A DNA stretch of 38,956 bases from NCBI GenBank assembly GCA_964636385.1, contig CAZWSC010000117.1, forward strand, positions 1 through 38,956. The letters are read 5' to 3'. Source of the DNA: CAZWSC01 sp964636385 (GTDB lineage: Bacteria > Eisenbacteria > RBG-16-71-46 > CAIMUX01). Below are positions 1 to 7,244 of the stretch, one piece after another. Positions within the stretch are counted from its first letter, which is position 1. The number at the start of each line of letters is the position of its first letter. Made by a program: the position numbers and the translations under genes. Under the pieces are notes generated by a model. It did no database searches. It was not told the origin of the DNA and saw only the letters and a list, made by a program, of their open reading frames with translations.

Positions 1-451
1 CGAAGATCCCGGGCGGGGTCGGGAGCAGAGGGGCCCCCCCCGCCGCTGCCGCTACCGCCGCCGGCGCGCTTCCCGACAGATCGATCACACCAGCGGCATG
101 CAGTCCCACGCAGACCGCCGCCAGAACGCCACTCTGCAGACACCACTTGACCCCGGGCCCCAGGCTGCCCAGGTCATCCAGGCGCCCGAGGATGAAAGCC
201 GCAGTCAGGGCCGGAAGGATGATCCACGACCCGGCCGGATCCGGCGCCGTGATGAACACTGTAACAAGCCCGCCGGCAACCGCCGCGATCCATGCCGCCC
301 CCCCTGCCCTGGAAACGGTTCGCCTGTGATGGCGCTCATCGCCCGGGAGATCAAGCCACGAGGAACCGGCGAGGATCCGCCGCCACAGCGGTGCAGCGCA
401 GAGGCTCAGGAGAAGGGAGAGGAGGAAGACCGCCATTACGCCGGCCCTCAT
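1..451 (-). CDS. WecA/MraY-family polyprenyl-phosphate sugar-1-phosphate transferase, N-terminal part, cut by window edge
   Basis: I translated this frame by hand; it is open from the ATG at 451 to base 1, so about 150 N-terminal residues are present. It starts with a hydrophobic helix and then shows the family 4 glycosyltransferase (MraY/WecA/TagO) signature: LDLPGDERHH followed by RTVSRAGG (the D-x-P-x-x-R-x-x-H-x-x-x-x-x-x-GG pattern). Near residue 91 comes a membrane-flanked LDD motif with a Lys about 11 residues on (GPGVKW), the Mg-binding DD and substrate Lys of the family. These enzymes move a sugar-1-phosphate from a UDP-sugar to undecaprenyl phosphate in the inner membrane. It lies 7 bases after the epimerase stop and is probably the last visible gene of the ugd operon, so I favour a WecA-like glycan initiation role over MraY. 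The exact sugar is not decidable. Confidence 0.8.
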   Translation of the reverse strand, partial: MRAGVMAVFLLSLLLSLCAAPLWRRILAGSSWLDLPGDERHHRRTVSRAGGAAWIAAVAGGLVTVFITAPDPAGSWIILPALTAAFILGRLDDLGSLGPGVKWCLQSGVLAAVCVGLHAAGVIDLSGSAPAAVAAAAGGAPLLPTPPGIF

Positions 452-458
452 CGCGGCA

Positions 459-1496
459 TCAGAGGGAGACCGGACGGACGCCCGCGCCGTTCTCCGCGAC
501 CGCAGCGGGAGTCGCATCCGCACAAGCCGCCCGCGCGTGCTCCAGAGTCAGACGCAGAAGCTCATCGAGTCCGGCCTCCGGAGTGTAACCGATCGCCCGG
601 CGGATCTTCCCCAGGTCCGGCACCCGCCTTCTGACATCCTCGAAGTGAGGTCCGAAGATCCCGCTGTAGGGCTGGAAGCGGATGGGCGAACCTGTCCCGG
701 TGAGCCTGACGATCCTCCGGGCCAGGCCCAGGATGCTCGTTTCCTCGTCGCATCCGATGTTGTAGATCTCCCCCGAAGTGGATGGCTCATCCGCAAGCTG
801 CAGAACACCCCTGACAACATCCCGGACATATGAGAAACACCGGCTCTGTCCGCCATCCCCGAACACCGTCAGCGGTTCCCCGGCCAGGGCCTGGGTCACG
901 AAGGTCGGCAGGACCATTCCGTACGCCGCCCGCTGCCTGGGGCCGCAGGTGTTGAAGCATCGCACGATCGTGACAGGAAGACCGCTTCGGCGATGTTCTC
1001 CAAGGGCCAGGAACTCCCCCACTGCCTTGCCGGCAGCATACGACCATCTCGGGACGGTACTTGCACCCAGCAGGAGGTCGCCGTCCTCAACCAGTGGAAT
1101 GTCCTCCGACTTCCCGTACACCTCGGAGCTTGAGAAGAGTATGACCCGGGGCGGTCTCCTGCCGGACCGCGCCAGGTCGACGAGGTTCTGGACCCCCTCG
1201 ACATTGTTCCGCAGGCATTCGGCCGTCCGGCTGGTGACCAGTTCGACTCCCACGGATGCGGCAAGGTGGTAGACGGCGGAGCAACCGTCCATCATCCGCC
1301 CGAAGAGACCGGCATCCAGGACCGAACCGGCCGCAAACTCCAGGCGGCCCGACAGCCGCGCCTGATCGAGGTTCCCCTCCAGACCTGAGGACAGATTGTC
1401 CAGCACCCGGACCGTCTCTCCACGCCTGATGAGAGCCTCGACCAGGTGGGATCCGATGAAGCCTGCGCCGCCTGTGACCAGGATGGGTTCCTTCAG
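459..1496 (-). CDS. NAD-dependent nucleotide-sugar epimerase/dehydratase (extended SDR)
   Basis: This is a sugar-nucleotide-modifying enzyme of the extended short-chain dehydrogenase family. The Rossmann motif VTGGAGFIGSHL lies at about residues 9-20 if translation begins near 1496. The catalytic Tyr-Lys pair is YAAGK near residue 150, preceded by SSSEVYG, and the substrate-domain motifs VRCFNTCGPRQ and VFGDGGQSRCFSYVRDVV follow. That pattern fits UDP-glucose 4-epimerase/UXS-like enzymes, but the Tyr context is not the YDEGK of true UDP-xylose synthases, so the product is uncertain. The frame has no ATG, GTG or TTG before GTG 1406, and starting there would delete the NAD-binding glycine loop. 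The frame reads coding up to CTG 1496 (or ATC 1499), with AGGAG 7 bases before the CTG. It sits between rfbB and the WecA-like gene. Confidence 0.85.
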   Translation of the reverse strand: MKEPILVTGGAGFIGSHLVEALIRRGETVRVLDNLSSGLEGNLDQARLSGRLEFAAGSVLDAGLFGRMMDGCSAVYHLAASVGVELVTSRTAECLRNNVEGVQNLVDLARSGRRPPRVILFSSSEVYGKSEDIPLVEDGDLLLGASTVPRWSYAAGKAVGEFLALGEHRRSGLPVTIVRCFNTCGPRQRAAYGMVLPTFVTQALAGEPLTVFGDGGQSRCFSYVRDVVRGVLQLADEPSTSGEIYNIGCDEETSILGLARRIVRLTGTGSPIRFQPYSGIFGPHFEDVRRRVPDLGKIRRAIGYTPEAGLDELLRLTLEHARAACADATPAAVAENGAGVRPVSL

Positions 1497-1613
1497 GATG
1501 ACACTCCTCTCTCCTGTTCGGGCGCCGGACAGGGAGAGTTCCCGATGCGGTGGTCTCCCTCAACCAGCGGTCTGAGGCACAGAGCCAAAACTAACGGCAC
1601 AACCCTATGCAGG
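1497..1613 (-). other. Intergenic gap between rfbB and the epimerase
   Basis: This 117-base gap interrupts an otherwise tightly packed operon. It carries the Shine-Dalgarno of the epimerase (AGGAG at 1504-1508) and a short GGGA/TCCC inverted repeat. I see no convincing promoter pair, terminator or RNA gene. Confidence 0.4.
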
Positions 1614-2678
1614 TCAATCTGCTTCACCTGGCTGCCGATCGGGCAGGAACCTGTAGTTCCGCCTGTAGTACTCCAGGAACTCCCCGCTCTTCAGGGGACG
1701 CCACCATTCCGGCCGGCTCCTGTACCACTCCACTGTCTCCCGCAGGCCCTCTTCGAACGAATGCCTGCATCTCCACCCCGTCACCCGGGTGAGCTTCTCT
1801 GAGGTCAGTGCGTAGCGCCTGTCGTGACCTGGCCTGTCGACGACGTGGGCGAGCAGCGAGGCCGGCTTGCCGGTCAGCCGCAGGAGGCTGTCGGCTATGG
1901 TGAGCACATCCCTTTCGTTCCCGGCGCCGATGTTGAACACCTCCCCTTCGATCCCGTCGGTCTCGAGTATGGCGAAGAGGGCCCCCGCGTGGTCCATCAC
2001 GTGGATCCAGTCCCGGGTGTTCCTGCCGGATCCGTAGATCGGCAGCTTCTCGTCCTCCAGGGCATTCGTGACGAAGAGCGGGATCAGCTTCTCGGGGTAC
2101 TGATAAGGGCCGTAGTTGTTGGCGCAACGTGTGATCACGACGGGCAGCCCGTAGGTGGCCCAGTACGAGAAGGCAAGCCTGTCCCCCCCGGCCTTCGATG
2201 CCGCATAGGGGTTCCGGGGCATGAGCGGCGACTCCTCGGTTGCAGGATCGCCCATGATCTCGCCGTAAACCTCGTCCGTGGAGATCTGCACGAAGAGCGA
2301 GACCGGATGCCTGCGGATCGCCTCGAGAAGCGTGTACACCCCGAAGACGTCTGTTCGCACGAATGAGGAGGGATCGCCGATAGACCGGTCGACATGCGTC
2401 TCGGCGGCGAAGTTGATGACGAAGTCGAATCCCTCGGCCAGCAGCGGTTCGACCACCTCAGAATCCGCAATGTCGCCCTGCACGAAGCGGAAACCCCCAT
2501 GCCCGCGGACAGGATCGAGGTTGGCGGGATTGCCGGCATAGGTGAGCTTGTCCAGCACCGTGACGGACGCCTCAGGATACCTCCGCACCAGATCGTGGAC
2601 GAAGTTGCACCCGATGAACCCGGCCCCCCCTGTGACCAGGTACCTGCCGTCCTCAAGAGGCCGCTGCGAGGTTCCCAT
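1614..2678 (-). CDS. rfbB: dTDP-glucose 4,6-dehydratase
   Basis: The enzyme converts dTDP-glucose to dTDP-4-keto-6-deoxyglucose, the entry to dTDP-rhamnose and other deoxysugars, in the cytosol. The 354-aa product matches the family's usual length (about 330-360). It shows the NAD loop VTGGAGFIGCNF, LDKLTYAGNPANL, FAAETHVDRSI, the catalytic TDEVYGE near residue 134 (Asp-Glu pair), NPYAASKAGGD with the catalytic Tyr/Lys near residue 158, and NNYGPYQYPEKLIPLF. I chose ATG 2678 rather than the upstream in-frame start at 2753: AAAGGA lies just upstream of 2678, the extra 25 residues look non-coding, and they would overlap the preceding rfbC-like gene. The start follows the rfbC-like stop by one base, indicating translational coupling. 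Confidence 0.95.
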   Translation of the reverse strand: MGTSQRPLEDGRYLVTGGAGFIGCNFVHDLVRRYPEASVTVLDKLTYAGNPANLDPVRGHGGFRFVQGDIADSEVVEPLLAEGFDFVINFAAETHVDRSIGDPSSFVRTDVFGVYTLLEAIRRHPVSLFVQISTDEVYGEIMGDPATEESPLMPRNPYAASKAGGDRLAFSYWATYGLPVVITRCANNYGPYQYPEKLIPLFVTNALEDEKLPIYGSGRNTRDWIHVMDHAGALFAILETDGIEGEVFNIGAGNERDVLTIADSLLRLTGKPASLLAHVVDRPGHDRRYALTSEKLTRVTGWRCRHSFEEGLRETVEWYRSRPEWWRPLKSGEFLEYYRRNYRFLPDRQPGEAD

Positions 2679-2679
2679 C

Positions 2680-3135
2680 TCAGCCGTCCTTTCTGGACCA
2701 GTCGTAGGGAACCTCCCCGCCGTGCGGGTCGACCCGGTACTCGTCCGGTTCACCGTAGTTGTAGGGTTCGGTCACCAGGTTGAGCAGGATACCGGTCTCC
2801 GTGCCCATCCCCTTCATCCCGTGAAGCACGCCACTCGGAATCGTCACCACTATGGGGTTGCGCTCTCCCATGAAGAACTCGTTGATCTCCCCTTCAGTGG
2901 GGGATCCCGCCCTGCGGTCGTAAAGCACGGTCTTGATCATCCCCTTGATTACACAGAAGTGGTCCGTCTGCAGCTTGTGCCAGTGCCACCCCTTCACCAC
3001 TCCCGGGTAGACCGCCGTGATGTACGTCTGGCCGAACTGCCGGAAGAAGGGATCGTCCCGCCTGATGATCTCCATCAGCCATCCCCGCTCATCCGGGATC
3101 ACCCTGAGTTGCTTGACGATGACACCATCGATCAA
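2680..3135 (-). CDS. rfbC: dTDP-4-dehydrorhamnose 3,5-epimerase-like cupin
   Basis: This 151-aa single-domain cupin resembles the short RmlC relatives found next to rfbB. Visible motifs are VIPDERGWLMEI near the N-terminus, TYITAVYPGVVKGWHWHKLQTDHF with its histidine cluster in mid-protein (shown here as the end of one beta strand and the WHWH turn), IPSGVLHGMKG, and a C-terminal acidic-aromatic tail EPYNYGEPDEYR. In the pathway it would epimerise the C3 and C5 positions of dTDP-4-keto-6-deoxyglucose, although some members of this subgroup are 3-epimerases or isomerases. Its ATG overlaps the ugd stop as ATGA and its own stop abuts rfbB, so the three genes are surely co-translated. The family call is firm; the exact regiospecificity is not. 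Confidence 0.82.
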   Translation of the reverse strand: MIDGVIVKQLRVIPDERGWLMEIIRRDDPFFRQFGQTYITAVYPGVVKGWHWHKLQTDHFCVIKGMIKTVLYDRRAGSPTEGEINEFFMGERNPIVVTIPSGVLHGMKGMGTETGILLNLVTEPYNYGEPDEYRVDPHGGEVPYDWSRKDG

Positions 3136-4586
3136 GAGGACACCCCCTGTCGCGCCTTCTTCCGTCCGCTTCTCTGCGCGGCGGCCCGCTTCTTCCCGGC
3201 GGCCTTCGGGCTTCTGCCCGACTCGCTGGCGTTCCCTCCCGACGAGGCTTCAGAATTGGCCCTTTCGGGAATACCGCGCCCTCTTCCCACCCCCTCGTGG
3301 CGGAACCCCGCCGCCTTCATCGCCTCGGGCTCGTAGATGTTGCGGCAGTCAACGACTGCAGGGGTCCTCATCACGCGCTTCAGCTTGCTCATGTCGAGCA
3401 TGCGGAACTCGTTCCACTCCGTGGTTATGACAAGAACGTCCGCGCCCCTGGCGGCATCATAGGAGTCGCTTGCGAAGAAGACCCCCCTCAGCATGGCCGC
3501 CGCGGCTTCCATCGCCACCGGGTCGAAGACACGGACCTCGATGCCACGCCTCTTCAGCATCCTGGCCAGCTCAATGCCCACCGAATCCCTGACGTCGTCG
3601 GTCTGGGGCTTGAAGCTGAGCCCAAGGACAGCGGCAGTCCTGCCTCGCATCCGGCCGCCAAGGACCTGCTCGATCTTGTCCATCATCCGCAGCCTCTGCC
3701 TGCGGTTCACGTCGATGGTGGCATCGACGATCCTGCTGGGCATCCTGGCCGCGCGCGCGAAGCTGGCCAGAGCCATCGTGTCCTTCGGGAAGCAGGAGCC
3801 GCCATAGCCGGGACCCGCATGCAGGAACTTCGGGCCGATCCTGCGGTCGAGTCCCATCCCTTTCGCCACAGTCTTCACATCCGCACCGAGGACCTCGCAC
3901 AGGTTCGCCATCTCGTTGATGAAGGAGATCTTCGTTGCGAGGAAGGCGTTCGACGCGTACTTGATCAGCTCGGCGGTCTGCACGGTCGTGCGGATCATCG
4001 GCGTTTCGCTCAGGTAAAGGGGGCGGTATATCTCCGCAAGGATCTGCTCCGCCTTCTTCGACCATGTGCCGATCACCACCCGGTCGGGGCGCATGAAATC
4101 CTCGACCGCCGAGCCCTCGCGAAGGAACTCGGGGTTGCTGGCCACATCGAAGGGCATGTTCTTCCTCTTGAGCAGTCCCTCGATCGTGCGCAAAACCTTG
4201 AGCCCGGTTCCCACGGGAACCGTGCTCTTCTGCACCACGAGCTTGTAACCGTTCATGTTCTCGGCGACAGTCCGGGCCGCCGAGAAGACCTGCGACAGGT
4301 CAGCCTCGCCGTTCTTCCCGGTGGGTGTACCGACCGCGATGAAGATGACCCGGCTGGACTTGATGGCCGAAGGCAGGTCGGAGGTGAAGGACAGCCGTCC
4401 CTCACGAACGTTGCGCTCCACGACCTCTCCCAGCGAGAACTCGTAGAACGGGAGCTTTCCCTCCTTCAGCTTCTCGACCTTCTTCTCGTCCAGATCCACA
4501 CATACAACACGGTTGCCGAAGTCCGCCAGACAGGCTCCGGTAACCAGGCCGACGTAGCCGGTCCCAAGCATCGCAATCTTCTGCAT
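3132..4586 (-). CDS. ugd: UDP-glucose 6-dehydrogenase with unusual basic C-terminal tail
   Basis: The enzyme oxidises UDP-glucose to UDP-glucuronate with two NAD. The 484-aa protein begins with the NAD loop MLGTGYVGLVTGACLAD, then FIAVGTPTG, STVPVGTG, SNPEFLREG, and NAFLATKISFINE. The catalytic Cys is in GYGGSCFPKD (about residue 265), followed by the UDP-binding domain with LGLSFKPQTDDVRDS. The catalytic core ends near residue 435 with VVDCRNIYEP. The last 45-50 residues are a low-complexity Ser/Gly/Lys/Arg tail (PKAAGKKRAAAQRSGRKKAR) that I do not expect in this family. It is first in the operon: a sigma70-like promoter lies about 80 bases upstream, and GGAGG (positions 4592-4596) sits upstream of the ATG. 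Its last bases overlap the next gene. Confidence 0.96.
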   Translation of the reverse strand: MQKIAMLGTGYVGLVTGACLADFGNRVVCVDLDEKKVEKLKEGKLPFYEFSLGEVVERNVREGRLSFTSDLPSAIKSSRVIFIAVGTPTGKNGEADLSQVFSAARTVAENMNGYKLVVQKSTVPVGTGLKVLRTIEGLLKRKNMPFDVASNPEFLREGSAVEDFMRPDRVVIGTWSKKAEQILAEIYRPLYLSETPMIRTTVQTAELIKYASNAFLATKISFINEMANLCEVLGADVKTVAKGMGLDRRIGPKFLHAGPGYGGSCFPKDTMALASFARAARMPSRIVDATIDVNRRQRLRMMDKIEQVLGGRMRGRTAAVLGLSFKPQTDDVRDSVGIELARMLKRRGIEVRVFDPVAMEAAAAMLRGVFFASDSYDAARGADVLVITTEWNEFRMLDMSKLKRVMRTPAVVDCRNIYEPEAMKAAGFRHEGVGRGRGIPERANSEASSGGNASESGRSPKAAGKKRAAAQRSGRKKARQGVSS

Positions 4587-4662
4587 CGAATCCTCCAGGT
4601 CCAGAAGCCCGGATCAGTCGTAGAAACTGAACAGCCCAGGCAGGGTTCGGATAACTCGCGCC

Positions 4663-4708
4663 ATTCTATCTGCGTTGGCGGCAATGGTCAACCGGTGCCA
4701 TGGTCAAC
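4663..4708 (-). promoter_or_regulatory. Sigma70-type promoter of the ugd operon with tandem 9-bp direct repeat
   Basis: On the minus strand TTGACC (4686-4691) and TAGAAT (4663-4668) are separated by exactly 17 bases, one of the best -35/-10 matches in the window. The 9-mer GTTGACCAT occurs twice at a 16-bp period (4700-4708 and 4684-4692), the second copy covering the -35 box. It could be an operator or a duplicated -35. Transcription would begin near 4655, leaving a roughly 70-base leader before ugd. Confidence 0.65.
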
Positions 4709-4720
4709 GCCCCAGGGGTG

Positions 4721-5488
4721 TCAGAGCTCCTGTCCTGGCGAGCATGCCCCCAGCCGTCCGATGATCCCGTCCACTGCGGCTATGGGATCGTCGGCACGCG
4801 TCACCGGCCGTCCCACAACGATCCAGTCGGCACCGCCCCTGAGCGCCGCTTCGGGGGATCCGACCGCCACCTGGTCCTGCCGGGCCTGATCCGGCAGGCG
4901 GATGCCGGGGCAGACCAGCGCGGGGCCGGCCCCGAGGGCGCGGCGTAGCGCCGGCGCCGCCGGAGCAGGCGCGATCAGGCCAAACAGACCGGCCTCAACT
5001 GCGCACTTCGCGGACTCGACCACGTCGTCCCACGGCCTCTGCGGATCGGCGGGAGGAAGGCTTGTGAGGCGTGTCACACCGAGCAGGCCGGGAGCAGACA
5101 GGCCTGCCCCGGCCAGGCGCCCGATCTCCGCGACGCAGGCTCGAAGGGCCTCGGGCCCGGCCGGGATGTGCAGCGTCGTCAGATGCACCGGCATGCGTGA
5201 GAGGCTTCGAAGAGCGGAGGCCATCGTGTTCGGAATGTCGTGCAGCTTCAGATCCAGGAAGACCCGCTTCCCTCGCCTCTCAAGCTCGGTCAGAAGCGGC
5301 CGTCCCTCGGCGTAGAAGAGCTCCATGCCGACCTTGTACCATGAGACGCTCGCGCCCAGCCGGTCGACAAGCGCAATGGCCTCGCCTGCGCCCTGGAAAT
5401 CGAGCGCAACGATGAGCCTCTCTGCATGAACCGACGGCCTCGCAGGACCGGCCGCGCACGTGGCAGCATTGCCGCAGTCTTCGCTCAC
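4721..5488 (-). CDS. pyrF: Orotidine 5'-phosphate decarboxylase
   Basis: This is the last step of UMP synthesis, decarboxylating OMP. The 255-aa protein has the type 1 OMPDC layout: LIVALDF near residue 25, WYKVGMELFYAEG, the catalytic FLDLKLHDIPNT (Asp-Lys-x-x-Asp) near residue 78, CPGIRLPDQ, and the phosphate-binding ending GADWIVVGRPVTRADDP. The first 22 residues are poorly conserved in style, so the true start could be internal, but the ATG at 5488 overlaps the pyrD stop (ATGA), which supports it. It is the last gene of the pyr operon. I see no clear terminator after it, and the ugd promoter follows immediately. Confidence 0.95.
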   Translation of the reverse strand: MSEDCGNAATCAAGPARPSVHAERLIVALDFQGAGEAIALVDRLGASVSWYKVGMELFYAEGRPLLTELERRGKRVFLDLKLHDIPNTMASALRSLSRMPVHLTTLHIPAGPEALRACVAEIGRLAGAGLSAPGLLGVTRLTSLPPADPQRPWDDVVESAKCAVEAGLFGLIAPAPAAPALRRALGAGPALVCPGIRLPDQARQDQVAVGSPEAALRGGADWIVVGRPVTRADDPIAAVDGIIGRLGACSPGQEL

Positions 5489-6411
5489 ATTCCCCCCCTG
5501 TATGTTCCTATGATCTCATCCACCGAGGATAACCCCTCATCCCCGAGGAACCGCCTGATCCCCTCGATAATGCCGATGGCGGCCGCCGGATTGCGGAACC
5601 CCGCCGTCCCCACCTGCACTGCCCGCGCACCCACCACGAGGAACTCCAGCGCGTCCCCGGCGGTTGTGATCCCCCCCGACCCGACAACCGGTATCGACAC
5701 GGCGGACACGGCTTCATGCACCTTGGCAAGGGCAAGCGGGCGAATGGCGGGCCCGGAAACTCCTCCCCTCCCGGCGGCGATTCGGCTGTGTCGCGTCCGC
5801 GGATCGACGCAGAGACCCACGAAGGTGTTCACAGCCGTGATCCCATCCGCGCCGGCATCCTCGCAGGCCCTGGCGACAACACCTATGTGCGTCACGTTGG
5901 GACTCAGCTTCGCCAGGACCGGCAACTTCGTTGCACCGCGTACGCGCGAAACGACCTCTGCCGCAGCCTCCGGAATCTGGCAGAACTCGATACCCCCTTC
6001 CTTCACATTCGGGCAGGAGATGTTGACCTCCAGGGCGGCCACGCCGGGAACGCCGTCCAGGATCGAGGCGAGACGTTCATACTCCTCGCTCCTCCGTCCG
6101 CCGATCGATACGACGATCCTGCATCCGAGCCCTGCCAGGGAGGGGAGTTTCTCCGCAAGGAAGCAGTCGATGCCGACATTCTGCAGCCCGATCGAGTTGA
6201 TCAGACCCGATGGAGTCTCGTGGAGCCGGGGGGGCGGATTACCCGAGCGCGGTTCAAGGGTGACGGTCTTCGTGACCAGAGCCCCCAGACGTGCAGCGCC
6301 AGTGAGGTCAGGTGCCTCGAGCCCGTAGCCGAATGTGCCCGATGCGCTCAGCACCGGGTTCGGCAGGGCCAGCGGTCCGAGCCGGACGGCAAGAGAGGGG
6401 GTCACGCTCAT
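5485..6411 (-). CDS. pyrD: Dihydroorotate dehydrogenase B, catalytic subunit (class 1B)
   Basis: The flavoprotein oxidises dihydroorotate to orotate in the cytosol and passes electrons to PyrK. The product is 308 aa. Seen in order: NPVLSASGTFGYG, the FMN/substrate segment TPSGLINSIGLQN, the active-site VNISCPNVKEGG (Cys as base, the hallmark of class 1 enzymes), LSPNV, ITAVNTF, IPVVGSGGI and VQVGTAGFRNP. I chose ATG 6411 over the in-frame start at 6429 because it overlaps the pyrK stop as ATGA and the sequence after it matches the usual N-terminus. Pairing with a pyrK gene shows the NAD-dependent 1B type rather than fumarate-dependent 1A or membrane class 2. Confidence 0.96.
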   Translation of the reverse strand: MSVTPSLAVRLGPLALPNPVLSASGTFGYGLEAPDLTGAARLGALVTKTVTLEPRSGNPPPRLHETPSGLINSIGLQNVGIDCFLAEKLPSLAGLGCRIVVSIGGRRSEEYERLASILDGVPGVAALEVNISCPNVKEGGIEFCQIPEAAAEVVSRVRGATKLPVLAKLSPNVTHIGVVARACEDAGADGITAVNTFVGLCVDPRTRHSRIAAGRGGVSGPAIRPLALAKVHEAVSAVSIPVVGSGGITTAGDALEFLVVGARAVQVGTAGFRNPAAAIGIIEGIRRFLGDEGLSSVDEIIGTYRGGM

Positions 6412-7244
6412 TCGTGGATCCCCTCCCACTCCACAAGCCCGGCTTCCACGACCGGGCCTTCCCTGCAGGCCAGGATGTAGCGGCCGAAGTCATCCCCGGC
6501 ATCCGCTTCGGATCGCCGAACCGGAACGGCGCACCCGGCGCAGATCCCGAATCCGCATCCGAAGTGCGTCTCCAGGGAGAGCTGGCATGGAACCGACGAC
6601 GCAAGCGACCAGCTGTCCAGGGCGGCCAGCATGGCGTTGGGGCCGCAGGAGTAGAGGGCGATCGCGGAGAGGTCGAGTTCTCCGGATTGTACAAGCCGGT
6701 CCAGAAGCCCGATCACCGTGCCGGAGGAACCCATGGAGCCATCCTCGGTGGCCACACGGATCGGGTACACGCTGTTCACTTCCAGGATCGCCTGGGCGCC
6801 GCATCTGACACCGTACAGGATCAGGCCTTCGGGAATCGTCCGGCTCAGCAGGTCGTCCAGCATCAACAGAGGGGCCAGACCGCGGCCGCCTGCCACGAGC
6901 ACGGGCTTCCTGCCGGGCACTGGGGTGAAGGGACGGCCCAGCGGACCAAGAACCGACAGCTTCGAGCCTGCCGTCATCGCAGCAAGCGCGGCAGTGCGGC
7001 AACCGACAACCCCGCAGACTATCTCCAGCTCGGTGTGATCCGCTGCGGGCCGGCAGGCAGACAGGCTGAATGGGCGCCGCAGGCCGAAGAGGTCATCGGG
7101 CGGACACTGCAGCTGCACGAACTGCCCCGGCAGCGCAGGCCCCCATGGCCCGTCCGTGCGCAGCCGGAGCAGGCGAATCTCCGGGGTCAGCCTGCGGTTC
7201 AGGACAATCCCGGCAGAAACCTCTGCGGCAGGTGCGCAGTTCAC
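6408..7244 (-). CDS. pyrK: Dihydroorotate dehydrogenase B, electron transfer subunit
   Basis: PyrK carries electrons from PyrD to NAD through a [2Fe-2S] cluster and FAD. The 278-aa protein has a ferredoxin-reductase layout: PGQFVQLQCP and the FAD motif LRRPFSLSA at about residues 40-60, the NAD-domain VLVAGGRGLAPLL near residue 115, YSCGPNAML near residue 205, and a C-terminal cluster motif FGCGFGICAGC plus a later Cys in RYILAC (C-x4-C-x2-C-x21-C). Translation starts at GTG 7244, whose G is the last base of the TAG stop of the lipoprotein gene before it. Operon position next to pyrD supports the call. Confidence 0.95.
   Translation of the reverse strand: MNCAPAAEVSAGIVLNRRLTPEIRLLRLRTDGPWGPALPGQFVQLQCPPDDLFGLRRPFSLSACRPAADHTELEIVCGVVGCRTAALAAMTAGSKLSVLGPLGRPFTPVPGRKPVLVAGGRGLAPLLMLDDLLSRTIPEGLILYGVRCGAQAILEVNSVYPIRVATEDGSMGSSGTVIGLLDRLVQSGELDLSAIALYSCGPNAMLAALDSWSLASSVPCQLSLETHFGCGFGICAGCAVPVRRSEADAGDDFGRYILACREGPVVEAGLVEWEGIHE

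Noticed and set aside
1225..1250. tRNA T-loop-like string GTTCGACTCCC
   Set aside because: It lies inside the epimerase coding region and no acceptor or anticodon arms pair around it.
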